DNA of 64,000 bases from Sporobacter sp038405045 (GCA_038405045.1 JBBZIV010000001.1:496001-560000); one strand, 5' to 3'. Shown: positions 7,900 through 16,166, numbered from the stretch's first letter. Numbers and translations: made by a program. The notes: generated by a model from the sequence alone, not told the origin.

Positions 7900-9171
7900 T
7901 TAAACGACCTCCTCAAAAGTGCCACCCATCGCGGCAAAATCATTGAAAAATCCGGGGTACGATTTGGAGACGGCCTCGGCCCCCGTAATGACGACGGGGC
8001 CGTCGCAGACGGCGGAAGCCACGGCGGCCGTCATCGCGATGCGGTGGTCGCCGTGGGCATGAACCGTCCCGCCGATGAGGCGCTTTTTGCCGTATATGAC
8101 AAGGCCGTCCTCTGTTTCCGTGATGTCGGCGCCAAGCGCCGAGAGCGTCTCCGTGACGGTTTTGAGCCGGTCGCTTTCTTTAATGCGCAGCCGCCCGGCG
8201 TTATAAATGCGTGTTTGCCCGTCAGCGACGGCAGCAACAGCCGACAGAACCGGGACAAGATCGGGCGTGTCGCCCGCATCGATGTCAATACCGCGGAGCG
8301 CACCGCGCGAGACGGTCACGCCGTCCTCAGCGACGGTGACAGTCGCGCCGAAGCGCTGTAAAACTGTAAAAACAGCCTTGTCGCCCTGCAGGGACGATGT
8401 GCTGAGATTCGTTACGGTCATGCTTTTTGTGCCGATTGCCCCGGCGCACAGCCAAAAGGCGGCGTTTGACCAGTCGCCCTCAACGCGCACCGACCCCGGC
8501 GTTCGAAACGTCTGATTTCCCGGGACGATAAAGCGGTTCTCGGCGACGGTGACAGTGATGCCGAACCTGCTAAGCACGTCGAGCGTCATGTCGACATACG
8601 GCCCGGATTCCAAGGCGCCGGTGATGTTGATGACACTGTCCTCGCCGAGCAGTGGGAGGGAAAAGAGAAGCCCGGTGATATACTGTGATGAGATGTTGCC
8701 CGCTATCGTATAGCGCCCGCCCCGGAGCTGCCCGCCGGTGTGCAGCGGGTTTTGGCCCTGCGGGGACAGAGCGCAGCCGTGGGAGATCAGCTCCTCGTAT
8801 AGTGGGGAAAGCGGGCGGTTTGGGAGGCGGCCGCTCATGTGAAGCGACGCCGTCGCGCCCAGCGCGCAGCAGACGGGCAGCATAAAGCGCAGTGTCGACC
8901 CGCTTTCACGGCAGTCGAGAATTTTCTCGCCGGTGACGGGCGTTTGGACGGGCACAACCTCAAAGATGCCGTGTCGATACGTGATTTGCGCGCCGAGTGC
9001 GCTAAGGCATGCGGCCGTTGCGTCAATATCGGCGGACGTCTCGCCGCAGGCGACGTGTGACGGTGCGTCTGCCAGCGCCGCGGCAATCAGCAGCCGGTGT
9101 GCCTGCGATTTCGAGGCGATGGCTGGGAGTGTACCGGAGAGGTGAGAAGGGGTAATTTTGATATCCATCAA
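7900..9171 (-). CDS. aroA: 3-phosphoshikimate 1-carboxyvinyltransferase (EPSP synthase)
   Basis: Transfers the enolpyruvyl group of PEP to shikimate-3-phosphate. It has 423 residues with the KSQAHRLLIAAALAD substrate-binding start, the ESGSTLRFMLPV block, the GDWSNAAFWLCAGAIG block and the C-terminal HGDHRIAMTAAVAS and SKSYPGFFND motifs. It follows a 254-nt REP-containing gap after aroB, and continues without a gap into aroC. Confidence 0.96.
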   Translation of the reverse strand: MMDIKITPSHLSGTLPAIASKSQAHRLLIAAALADAPSHVACGETSADIDATAACLSALGAQITYRHGIFEVVPVQTPVTGEKILDCRESGSTLRFMLPVCCALGATASLHMSGRLPNRPLSPLYEELISHGCALSPQGQNPLHTGGQLRGGRYTIAGNISSQYITGLLFSLPLLGEDSVINITGALESGPYVDMTLDVLSRFGITVTVAENRFIVPGNQTFRTPGSVRVEGDWSNAAFWLCAGAIGTKSMTVTNLSTSSLQGDKAVFTVLQRFGATVTVAEDGVTVSRGALRGIDIDAGDTPDLVPVLSAVAAVADGQTRIYNAGRLRIKESDRLKTVTETLSALGADITETEDGLVIYGKKRLIGGTVHAHGDHRIAMTAAVASAVCDGPVVITGAEAVSKSYPGFFNDFAAMGGTFEEVV

Positions 9172-9241
9172 GATGCTCCTTTATTTTGTAACCGGTGCAA
9201 TGATCGATAGTACTCGCGCCGCTGTAATGAAACGCATCCTT

Positions 9242-9415
9242 GTAGGGGCGGATTCCATATCCGCCCGCCTATAGGGTACGACGGTTATGGTATTCAGCGT
9301 CGGTATGGTCACTGGCCGCCCACCGCTCTTGAAAGGCCGCCCTGCGTCGGGACAGACCATGTGTCTGCCCAATTCATTTCGTATCATTCCGTAGGGGCAG
9401 ACCTTGTGTCTGCCC
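9242..9415. repeat. Cluster of REP-type palindromes between aroB and aroA
   Basis: The only sizeable gap inside the aro operon. It holds three hairpins: GTAGGGGCGGAT with partner ATCCGCCC (9242-9266), GGGACAGAC with GTGTCTGCCC (9349-9370) and GTAGGGGCAGAC with GTCTGCCC (9391-9415). The first matches the copy next to recO, and the third is identical over 25 bp to 52473-52497. Being transcribed within the operon, they could act as mRNA-stability or partial-termination elements. Confidence 0.75.
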
Positions 9416-9425
9416 TTTGGCACAT

Positions 9426-10475
9426 TTACAGCCCCAGCGCGAAAAAGCCCTCAAGGCGGTCGACCGGCATCTCTTCCAGCACACAGATGCCGATTTCCTT
9501 CGGCAGGACGAGCGTGATGGTGCCGCCGCTGCGCTTTTTGTCGCTTCGGGCAGCGCGAGCCAGTGCGTCCGCCGTCAAATTCGTTTCCGTCGGCAGGCCG
9601 TTTGCGCGGATTCTGTCGATTATCGCGGCGCTTGTTTCTGTGCTGCAAAAGCCCGATTTGGCGCTTGCCCGGGCGATGACGGCCATGCCAACGGCAACGG
9701 CACACCCATGTGAGATAGAAAAATTGCTTAAAGCTTCAATCGCGTGGCCGACGGTGTGGCCGAAGTTTAAAAGCTTCCGCGGCCCGGATTCCCGCTCGTC
9801 GAGACAGACGATGTCGCGCTTGATGGCGTCGCAGCGGGCGATAATCTCGTCAAGGCGCGGCGCAATCGGCTCGGCAAGCATAGAAAACAGCGTCTTGTCA
9901 GCAATAACGCCGTATTTGATAATTTCAGCCACGCCGTCTTTAAACGTCTCGTCACGAAGCGTTTTCATGACGTCGGGGTCACATAAAACGAGGTCGGGCT
10001 GATAAAAAGCGCCCGCCAGGTTTTTTCCGGCATTGAGGTCAATGCCTGTTTTGCCGCCGATCGACGAATCGACAGCAGCCAAAAGCGTTGTCGGCAGCTG
10101 GACGAAATGAATGCCGCGCAGGTAGGTGGCCGCGGCAAAGCCGGCCAGATCGCCGACGACGCCGCCGCCTAAAGCCGCGACAACGTCTGTCCGCGTGAGC
10201 TGACTGTCGGCGAGAAAATTTAAAAGTCTGATATAGTTTTCAGCGTTTTTAGAGCTTTCGCCGTTCGCAATGACAAAGCGGACAACGGTGTACCCAGCCG
10301 CTGACAGCGTCTCGACAAGCTGGTCGCCATAGAGGGCGTTCACAACATCGTCGGTCACGACACAGCAGGTGCCGCCGCCGGAGGCGGTACGAATGCGCAC
10401 GCCCGCTTCGGCGAGCAAGCCGCGTTCAATACAGATGTCATATGTTTTGGAGGCGTTTACTTGAATCGTTTTCAT
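9426..10475 (-). CDS. aroB: 3-dehydroquinate synthase
   Basis: Second step of the shikimate pathway, NAD- and metal-dependent cyclisation of DAHP. It has 349 residues with the GGGVVGDLAGFAAATYLRGI NAD-binding block, VDSSIGGKTGIDL and the metal histidine regions LNFGHTVGHAIE and SHGCAVAVGM. The start overlaps the end of tyrA by four bases (ATGA), so the upstream genes aroF-tyrA-aroB are tightly coupled. REP palindromes follow the stop codon. Confidence 0.96.
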   Translation of the reverse strand: MKTIQVNASKTYDICIERGLLAEAGVRIRTASGGGTCCVVTDDVVNALYGDQLVETLSAAGYTVVRFVIANGESSKNAENYIRLLNFLADSQLTRTDVVAALGGGVVGDLAGFAAATYLRGIHFVQLPTTLLAAVDSSIGGKTGIDLNAGKNLAGAFYQPDLVLCDPDVMKTLRDETFKDGVAEIIKYGVIADKTLFSMLAEPIAPRLDEIIARCDAIKRDIVCLDERESGPRKLLNFGHTVGHAIEALSNFSISHGCAVAVGMAVIARASAKSGFCSTETSAAIIDRIRANGLPTETNLTADALARAARSDKKRSGGTITLVLPKEIGICVLEEMPVDRLEGFFALGL

Positions 10476-11308
10476 CGGCCGTCCAGTTCCTCTTTAATTA
10501 ATTTGCCCTCGCTGAGCAGGTCGCGCAGTGTCTGGCTGTCGCCCGCCGCCAGCGCGTCCCTGTATTTCGTCACGGACGCGATGAAAAAATCGAGCTCACG
10601 GAGCAGCGCGTCGCTGTTTTCAACAAACAGCTCCGACCACATGTCTGGATTGAGCCAGGCAACGCGCGTTAAATCCTTGTAGCTGCCCGCCGAATAGCCC
10701 TTATGGCGGCGTGCTGTCGGGCTTTTAATAAACGCGTTGGAGACGAGATGCGCCATCTGGGACGTAAAGGCGATCATCTCGTCGTGCTGTTCGGCTGTCG
10801 TCATCGTCAGATGCCCGAAGCCGACGGGCTCGAGCGCCTTTTCAAGACGGTCATACAGGCCAATATCGTCAAAAACAGGGGGGACGAGGATCATCGAAGC
10901 GCCTTTAAAAAGCGTCGCCCGGCTGTACTTAAAACCGGCGTTGTGCGTCCCGGCCATCGGATGTCCGCCGACGAACGTAAAGCCATACTGCTCGGCAAGC
11001 GCGAAGCATCTGTCGCAGACATAGCGCTTGACGCCGCAGCAGTCGATAACGAGCGATTCTTTTGATATGGCCGGGGCTGCCTTTTCAAGATATTCAACCG
11101 CATCCTTCGGATAGAGCGCCAGAAGCAAAACGTCGCACCGGCCAATATTATCGGCTGTCAGGGGGCTGTCAATCGCCCCGGCGACCTGCGCGATGGAGCA
11201 GACGGCGTCATCGGCGTCGTGACCGAACACCGTGATGCCGGGGCACGCTTTATAGGCCTTGGCGAGGGAGCCGCCAATGAGGCCGAGGCCGACGATTCCG
11301 ATGGTCAT
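10472..11308 (-). CDS. tyrA: Prephenate dehydrogenase
   Basis: Oxidative decarboxylation of prephenate to 4-hydroxyphenylpyruvate for tyrosine. The protein opens with a Rossmann motif GIVGLGLIGGSLAKAYK, and contains GGHPMAGTHNAG with the catalytic His and the helical C-terminal dimerisation part. An upstream in-frame extension exists inside aroF, but the ATG at 11308 overlaps the aroF stop (ATGA) and gives a normal start to the Rossmann fold, so it is chosen (278 residues). There is no ACT domain, so feedback may act on AroF instead. Confidence 0.93.
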   Translation of the reverse strand: MTIGIVGLGLIGGSLAKAYKACPGITVFGHDADDAVCSIAQVAGAIDSPLTADNIGRCDVLLLALYPKDAVEYLEKAAPAISKESLVIDCCGVKRYVCDRCFALAEQYGFTFVGGHPMAGTHNAGFKYSRATLFKGASMILVPPVFDDIGLYDRLEKALEPVGFGHLTMTTAEQHDEMIAFTSQMAHLVSNAFIKSPTARRHKGYSAGSYKDLTRVAWLNPDMWSELFVENSDALLRELDFFIASVTKYRDALAAGDSQTLRDLLSEGKLIKEELDGR

Positions 11309-12312
11309 TCGCCCAGCACCTCGCGGATCCGCCGCACCCTTTCGGCAACCTCTTGAAATTGTTCGGGGGTGAGGGATTGTGCGCCGTCGCACAGGGCGTT
11401 GGCCGGGTCGTTGTGGACTTCAATCATGAGGCCGTCAGCGCCGCAGGCTGCCGCCGCCTGTGCCATGGGCTTGACAAGCTTGGCCGTACCGGTTGCGTGG
11501 CTCGGGTCAATGACAACCGGCAGATGCGTCAGCTCCCGCAGCATCGGCACGGCGGAAAGGTCGAGCGTGTTGCGCGTATATGTCTCAAACGTGCGGATAC
11601 CGCGTTCGCAGAGAATAACGCGCTCGTTGCCCCCGGCCATGATATACTCGGCGCTCATCAAAAGCTCTTTGAGCGTATTGGCAAGGCCGCGCTTCAATAA
11701 AATCGGCTTGCGCGTTTTGCCGAGTTCTTTAAGCATTTCAAAGTTCTGCATGTTCCGTGCGCCGACCTGAATAATGTCAACGTCTTCGAAAAGCGGCAGA
11801 TGGCTTTGGTTCATGATCTCCGTGATAATCGGCATCCCCGTTTTTTTCTTGGCCTCTAGCAAAAGCTCAATGCCCTCCGCACGCAGGCCCTGGAAATCAT
11901 ACGGCGAGGTACGCGGCTTAAACGCGCCGCCGCGGAGGATCGTGGCGCCCGAGGCTTTAACGCTTTCGGCGATACTCGTAATCTGCTCGGCCGACTCGAC
12001 AGAGCACGGCCCGGCAATGATTTGAAAATGCCCGCCGCCGATGAGAAGACCACCACCGATATCAATGACGCTGTCATCCGGATGAAACTTTCTGTTGGCG
12101 CTCTTAAACGGCTCGGTGATACGCTTGACCGATTCGACCATATCAAGGCTCTCCAAAAGCTCGACATCGACCTTGCTCGTATCGCCAATCAGGCCGAGAA
12201 TCGTCCGGTACGAACCCACGGAGACGTGCACGTCAAGCCCTCTGCTTTTAAACCATTCTGTCAGACTGTCAACTTGCTGCTGGGTGGCACCCGGCTTTAA
12301 TACTGCTACCAT
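11305..12312 (-). CDS. aroF: 3-deoxy-7-phosphoheptulonate (DAHP) synthase, type I-beta
   Basis: First committed step of the shikimate pathway (PEP + erythrose-4-phosphate). The 335-residue protein has an N-terminal ferredoxin-like regulatory domain (about residues 1-85, VAVLKPGATQQQVDSL) and a KDO8P-synthase-like barrel with AGPCSVES, GGAFKPRTSPYDFQG, GARNMQNFEMLKE and DPSHATG. In Thermotoga-type homologues the N-terminal domain mediates Tyr/Phe inhibition. ATG at 12312 lies 8 nt after a GAGGAGG site, which decides the start over an upstream codon. It is the first structural gene behind the leader-peptide attenuator. Confidence 0.95.
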   Translation of the reverse strand: MVAVLKPGATQQQVDSLTEWFKSRGLDVHVSVGSYRTILGLIGDTSKVDVELLESLDMVESVKRITEPFKSANRKFHPDDSVIDIGGGLLIGGGHFQIIAGPCSVESAEQITSIAESVKASGATILRGGAFKPRTSPYDFQGLRAEGIELLLEAKKKTGMPIITEIMNQSHLPLFEDVDIIQVGARNMQNFEMLKELGKTRKPILLKRGLANTLKELLMSAEYIMAGGNERVILCERGIRTFETYTRNTLDLSAVPMLRELTHLPVVIDPSHATGTAKLVKPMAQAAAACGADGLMIEVHNDPANALCDGAQSLTPEQFQEVAERVRRIREVLGE

Positions 12313-12338
12313 AACTGTGTTCCTCCTCAATTGTCTGT

Positions 12339-12379
12339 GAAAAAAACTAAGGCCTCGCAGCGATCACACTGCGAAGCCT
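12339..12379 (-). terminator. Attenuator terminator in the aro operon leader
   Basis: On the minus strand, AGGCTTCGCAG pairs with CTGCGAGGCCT (11 bp with one U-G wobble), followed by TAG and a run of Ts, only about 30 nt before the aroF ribosome site. It sits between the leader peptide and aroF, so it must be read through for operon expression. Confidence 0.88.
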
Positions 12380-12409
12380 CTTGCGAACTTGTTTGTTACC
12401 GTCTGTAAC

Positions 12410-12505
12410 TCACGAGTGCACGCTTTTTGCAGCATAAATCGCCTTTACTTCGCTTTTAAAAAAGTAAAAGTAGTAATATGTGCCTGCAAAAAGAACGTTT
12501 TTCAT
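12410..12505 (-). CDS. Tyr/Phe-rich leader peptide of the aro operon
   Basis: A 31-residue open frame with ATG at 12505 and TGA at 12410-12412, preceded by GAGAGG 5 nt before the start. Residues 10-16 are YYYFYFF, a run of seven consecutive aromatic codons, with two further aromatic codons at positions 6 and 24. It is followed by an intrinsic terminator and then aroF. This is the arrangement of ribosome-mediated transcription attenuation: when charged tRNA-Tyr or tRNA-Phe is scarce the ribosome stalls on the run and changes the leader fold. CTTTTTGCAG before the codon run and CTGCAAAAAG after it form a perfect 10-bp stem that a ribosome would open. Confidence 0.88.
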   Translation of the reverse strand: MKNVLFAGTYYYFYFFKSEVKAIYAAKSVHS

Positions 12506-12539
12506 AAAAACCTCTCGTAACAACGGTAATACTTCTTTT

Positions 12540-12568
12540 AATCTAGCATAATGGTCAGGGCGTGTCAA
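12540..12568 (-). promoter_or_regulatory. Sigma-A promoter of the aro operon
   Basis: On the minus strand TTGACA (12563-12568), a 17-nt spacer and TAGATT (12540-12545), about 30 nt upstream of the leader-peptide start. Confidence 0.75.
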
Positions 12569-12633
12569 TAAGAATCTGCAATTTGTTTCCTTTTGTTCTT
12601 ATTGACAATTGCGGGATAAACAAGTAGAATCTC

Positions 12634-12660
12634 TGATATAATTAGTTAGACTAACTAATT
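12634..12660 (+). promoter_or_regulatory. Extended -10 promoter and perfect palindromic operator of the fab operon
   Basis: An extended -10 (TGATATAAT, 12634-12642) overlaps a perfect 21-bp palindrome at 12640-12660 with arms AATTAGTTAG / CTAACTAATT around one central base. It covers the -10 and the expected transcription start, where a repressor would block initiation. The next gene encodes a MarR-family FabT-like protein, the obvious candidate ligand. Confidence 0.8.
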
Positions 12661-12730
12661 GGCTGAGCGGCTGATCGGTTTAGACAGATCAAATAACGCC
12701 GGAGCAGGACGGCCGGATGGCGGTGAAAGC

Positions 12731-13186
12731 GTGCAGAATTTCCAGAAAACCCTCAATGATATGCTGATGCAGATCTATCACAATATCGTCCGTTTTGAAG
12801 AAGAGTTTCTTCAAAACAACAGCCGTATTGACCTGACGATCCGGGAAATGCACTTGATCGAATGCGTCGGCACCGATAAAAACGGGAAGACGGTCAGCGA
12901 GATTGCCGATTACCTCAAGGTAGCCAAACCGTCGGTGACGGTTGCCGTTAACAAGCTGGAGAAGAAGGGGTATCTCAGCAAAAACAGCTGCCGGACGGAT
13001 GGGCGCGTCGTCCGCGTCACGCTCACGCGTGAGGGCAGGAAGATTGACGCGTATCACAAGCGCTACCATTTAAGCATGATCCATGAAATTGAGAATGAAT
13101 TTGGTGAAGACGAGCAGGCCTACGTCGTCCGCGTCATCGCCAGGCTGAATAAATTTTTCGAAAAAGGCGTTGGAGCAGCGACATGA
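12731..13186 (+). CDS. fabT: MarR-family regulator of fatty acid synthesis (FabT-like)
   Basis: Winged-helix MarR protein with the core KTVSEIADYLKVAKPSVTVAVNKLEKKGYL and the wing RTDGRVVRVTLTREG, about 151 residues from the GTG at 12731. Earlier in-frame starts exist, but would translate through the promoter/operator region. GTG then QNFQKTLNDML resembles the start of clostridial homologues. It heads the fab/acc operon and overlaps fabH by four bases. In Firmicutes, FabT represses fab genes when bound by acyl-ACP. The palindrome just upstream suggests it also represses itself. Confidence 0.85.
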   Translation: MQNFQKTLNDMLMQIYHNIVRFEEEFLQNNSRIDLTIREMHLIECVGTDKNGKTVSEIADYLKVAKPSVTVAVNKLEKKGYLSKNSCRTDGRVVRVTLTREGRKIDAYHKRYHLSMIHEIENEFGEDEQAYVVRVIARLNKFFEKGVGAAT

Positions 13187-14142
13187 GTTTTAAAATCCTC
13201 GGAACAGGTCATTACGTGCCAGAGCGCGTATTGACAAATGATGAAATGTCCACCATGGTCGAAACCTCGGATGAGTGGATAGCGCAGCGCGTCGGCATCC
13301 GTGAGCGGCGCGTCTGTACGACGGAAACGGCATCGGAGCTGGCGTTTAAGGCGGCGGAAAAAGCTCTTGAGATGAGCGGCGTCAAGCCGGAGGAGCTCGA
13401 TATGATCCTCTGCGCGACCATTAGCGCCGATGACGCGTCTCCCTCAATGGCATGCATGGTTCAAAATCTTTTGGGCGCTTCCTGCCCGGCAATGGATATC
13501 AGCGCCGCCTGCAGCGGCTTCATCTATATGCTGGATACGGCCGCCGGTTTTTTTGCGCGCGGCAAGGTGAAAAAAATGCTTGTCGTCGGGGCTGAGCGTT
13601 TAAGCCGCCTTGTCGACTGGACCGACCGCAACACCTGCGTCATTTTTGCCGACGGCGCCGGTGCCGCCGTCTTGGGTGCGGGTGACAATTATCTGTCCTC
13701 AAAGCTCTTTGCAAAGGGCGGCGATACCGTCATTAAAATCCCGAATTATCAGGGGACCTCGCCGTTTTATCAGGTTGAAGCACCGTCGCCGTACATTAAA
13801 ATGAACGGCCAGGAGACGTTTAAGTTTGCCGTCAATGCCATGGCGGGAGACCTCGCCGAGGTCATTGAGAGTGCTGGCATCACACAAAGCGACATCGCGT
13901 GGGTGATTCCGCACCAGGCCAATCTGCGCATTATTGACGCGGCCGGGCGCAAGCTCGATATTCCGGCCGAACGCTTTGCTAAAAACATTGAAAAATACGG
14001 CAACACCTCAGCGGCCAGCATCCCGATTTTAATCGACGAGCTTCACCGGGACGGCCAGTTTAAGAACGGGGATTATATCGCCCTGTGCAGCTTTGGCGGC
14101 GGTCTGTCAAGCGCGGCGTGCGTCATCCGCTGGGGCGACTGA
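13183..14142 (+). CDS. fabH: 3-oxoacyl-ACP synthase III
   Basis: Initiates fatty acid synthesis by condensing acetyl- or branched acyl-CoA with malonyl-ACP. It has 319 residues. The Cys-His-Asn triad is visible in ISAACSGFIYML, WVIPHQANLRII and YGNTSAASIP. ATG overlaps the fabT stop. It is followed by acpP with a GGAGG-type site after a 62-nt gap. Confidence 0.96.
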   Translation: MSFKILGTGHYVPERVLTNDEMSTMVETSDEWIAQRVGIRERRVCTTETASELAFKAAEKALEMSGVKPEELDMILCATISADDASPSMACMVQNLLGASCPAMDISAACSGFIYMLDTAAGFFARGKVKKMLVVGAERLSRLVDWTDRNTCVIFADGAGAAVLGAGDNYLSSKLFAKGGDTVIKIPNYQGTSPFYQVEAPSPYIKMNGQETFKFAVNAMAGDLAEVIESAGITQSDIAWVIPHQANLRIIDAAGRKLDIPAERFAKNIEKYGNTSAASIPILIDELHRDGQFKNGDYIALCSFGGGLSSAACVIRWGD

Positions 14143-14204
14143 ATTCGGTTATATTCCGGGCTGTCAAACGCCGGGGATGATAATACAAACAGGAGGAATA
14201 ACAG

Positions 14205-14426
14205 ATGGTTTTTGAGAAAATTGCAGCTTTAATTGCGGAACATTTCGGCAGTGACGTGGAGACGATTACGGAAGACACCACCTTTGAATCCCTCGGGATC
14301 GACTCGCTGGACACCGTTGAAATGGTCATGCAGCTGGAAGAGGATCTCGGCATTGAAATCGAGCTGGAGGAAAAGCTTGCAACCGTCGGCGAGCTCGCCA
14401 AGTTTATTGAATCCAAAATGGGCTGA
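14205..14426 (+). CDS. acpP: Acyl carrier protein
   Basis: 73-residue acidic carrier protein with the phosphopantetheine serine in GIDSLDTVEMVM. It carries growing acyl chains through the FAS II cycle encoded around it. It is preceded by AGGAGGAA 8 nt before the ATG and followed by a strong hairpin, in keeping with the high level ACP is needed at. Confidence 0.97.
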   Translation: MVFEKIAALIAEHFGSDVETITEDTTFESLGIDSLDTVEMVMQLEEDLGIEIELEEKLATVGELAKFIESKMG

Positions 14427-14443
14427 AGACCCCTGCCGTCAAA

Positions 14444-14465
14444 CCCGCCGGAGTCATCCGGCGGG
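14444..14465 (+). terminator. Intra-operon hairpin after acpP
   Basis: Perfect 9-bp stem CCCGCCGGA / TCCGGCGGG with a 4-nt loop and no clear U-tract. It lies in the 74-nt acpP-fabD gap, where many clostridial operons have fabK. It is likely a partial terminator or an RNA-stabilising stem that raises acpP dosage. Confidence 0.5.
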
Positions 14466-14500
14466 CGGCAAAACTAGAGTAAAACCGGATGGAGCGGACA

Positions 14501-15421
14501 ATGGGAAAGACAGCGTTTATTTTTTCGGGCCAGGGGGCCCAGTACATCGGCATGGGCAAGGCGCTTTATGAGACCAGCGCCGCCGCGCGGGCGGTGTTCG
14601 ACATGGCTGACAGCGCTCGGCCGGGGACAAAGGCGCAGTGCTTTGACGGCGACCCCGCCGCGCTGACGCGGACGGAAAACACACAGCCGTGCCTTTTCTG
14701 CGTTGATCTTGCCGCCGCTGCCGCTTTGAGAGAAGCCGGTGTCGAGCCGCAGCTGCTGGCTGGGTTCTCCCTCGGTGAAATCGCGGCGCTTGCATTTTCC
14801 GGCGCCGTCACATACGAAGCTGGCTTTCGGATGGTCTGCCGCCGCGCTGCGCGGATGCAAAAGGCGTCCGACGAAGCGCCCGCATCCATGGTTGCCGTTT
14901 TAAAGCTCGACGATGAGACGGTCGTTTCGCTCTGCCAAGCGTTTGACAAGGTTTACCCCGTTAATTTCAACAGCCCAGGTCAGGTCGTCGTCTCCGGCGA
15001 CGTTGACGCGCTGGAAGGTTTTAAAGCGCTCGTCAAGGAAAAGGGCGGAAAAGCCATGCCGCTTAAAGTCGGCGGCGGCTTTCATTCTCCCTTCATGGCA
15101 CCGGCTGCCGACGCTTTTTTAACCGATTTAGAAGAATTTGTCGTCACACCGCCGTCGCTGATGCTTTTTTCAAATGTCACGGCGCGGCCATATGAGGATG
15201 ATTTTAAAGCGCTCTTATCCCAGCAGATTAAAAGCCCCGTCCGGTGGCGCGAAACAGTTGAAAATATGATTTCCGAGGGTGCCGATACGTTTGTTGAGGT
15301 TGGCCCCGGAAAAGTTCTCTCAGGCCTTGTTGCCAGAATATCCGATTCGGTTCGCGTCTTTAATGTTGAGGATGCGGAAAGTCTTCAAAAAACTGTCGCG
15401 GAGGTCAGCGCACATGCTTAA
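14501..15421 (+). CDS. fabD: Malonyl-CoA:ACP transacylase
   Basis: Loads malonyl groups onto ACP. It shows the FSGQGAQYIGMG start, the nucleophile elbow GFSLGEIAAL and the catalytic His in GGGFHSPFM. The family normally begins a few residues before FSGQGAQ, which favours ATG at 14501, 6 nt after a GGAG site, over the ATG at 14489. The end overlaps fabG by eight bases. Confidence 0.94.
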   Translation: MGKTAFIFSGQGAQYIGMGKALYETSAAARAVFDMADSARPGTKAQCFDGDPAALTRTENTQPCLFCVDLAAAAALREAGVEPQLLAGFSLGEIAALAFSGAVTYEAGFRMVCRRAARMQKASDEAPASMVAVLKLDDETVVSLCQAFDKVYPVNFNSPGQVVVSGDVDALEGFKALVKEKGGKAMPLKVGGGFHSPFMAPAADAFLTDLEEFVVTPPSLMLFSNVTARPYEDDFKALLSQQIKSPVRWRETVENMISEGADTFVEVGPGKVLSGLVARISDSVRVFNVEDAESLQKTVAEVSAHA

Positions 15422-16148
15422 CGGAAAAGTGGCCATCATAACGGGCGCGTCACGCGGGATCGGCCGGGCAATCGCCTTGAAATTTGCCGAACTCGGCGCC
15501 GATATCGCCGTTATTTACGCCGGAAATGAAGAAAAAGCGCGCGAGGTTGTCGAAGCGGCACGCCAGAAATCAGTCCGGGCGGAAGCCTTCCAATGCAATG
15601 TGGCTGATTTTAATGCCGTCAAAGAGACGGTGGAAGCCGTCAAAAACGCCCTTGGCCCTGTGGATATTCTCGTTAATAACGCCGGGATAACAAAGGACGG
15701 GCTCGTGATGTCGATGAAGGAAGAGGCCTTTGACGACGTGCTTGACACAAACCTCAAGGGCGCTTTCAATATGATCCGGCACTGCTGTTCGATGTTTGTG
15801 AAAAAGCGCAGCGGCAAAATTATAAACATCAGTTCCGTTGCCGGTCTGCTCGGCAATCCCGGCCAGGCCAATTACGCCGCGTCGAAGGCGGGCCTCATTG
15901 GGCTGACCAAATCCGTCGCGCGGGAGCTGGCGTCCCGTAACGTTTGCTGCAACGCCATCGCCCCCGGCTTTATCCGCACGGATATGACGGAGAATATCAC
16001 GGCTGACAACCCCCTGATGGCCGGTATACCGCTTGGGCGCGTCGGGGAAGCCGAAGAGATCGCGGAATTGGCCGCATTTCTCGCGCAGGACTGCTCCAAC
16101 TATATAACCGGCGAGGTTATTCGTGTGGACGGCGGCCTTGCTATGTAA
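15414..16148 (+). CDS. fabG: 3-oxoacyl-ACP reductase
   Basis: NADPH-dependent short-chain dehydrogenase of FAS II, 244 residues from the ATG at 15414. It shows the nucleotide-binding TGASRGIGRAIA, NNAG, the catalytic Ser in NISSVAG, Tyr/Lys in NYAASKAGLIG and the C-terminal GEVIRVDGGLAM. The long upstream extension of the same frame lies within fabD and is not expected to be translated. Confidence 0.96.
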   Translation: MLNGKVAIITGASRGIGRAIALKFAELGADIAVIYAGNEEKAREVVEAARQKSVRAEAFQCNVADFNAVKETVEAVKNALGPVDILVNNAGITKDGLVMSMKEEAFDDVLDTNLKGAFNMIRHCCSMFVKKRSGKIINISSVAGLLGNPGQANYAASKAGLIGLTKSVARELASRNVCCNAIAPGFIRTDMTENITADNPLMAGIPLGRVGEAEEIAELAAFLAQDCSNYITGEVIRVDGGLAM

Positions 16149-16166
16149 GAGACAGGAGAGATTAGG

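Noticed and set aside
12448..12456. GCGAAG in the leader peptide as the attenuator's antiterminator arm (pairs with CTTCGC of the terminator)
   Set aside because: It lies so close after the Tyr/Phe run that a stalled ribosome would cover it, so it does not fit the simple model; kept only as an alternative fold.
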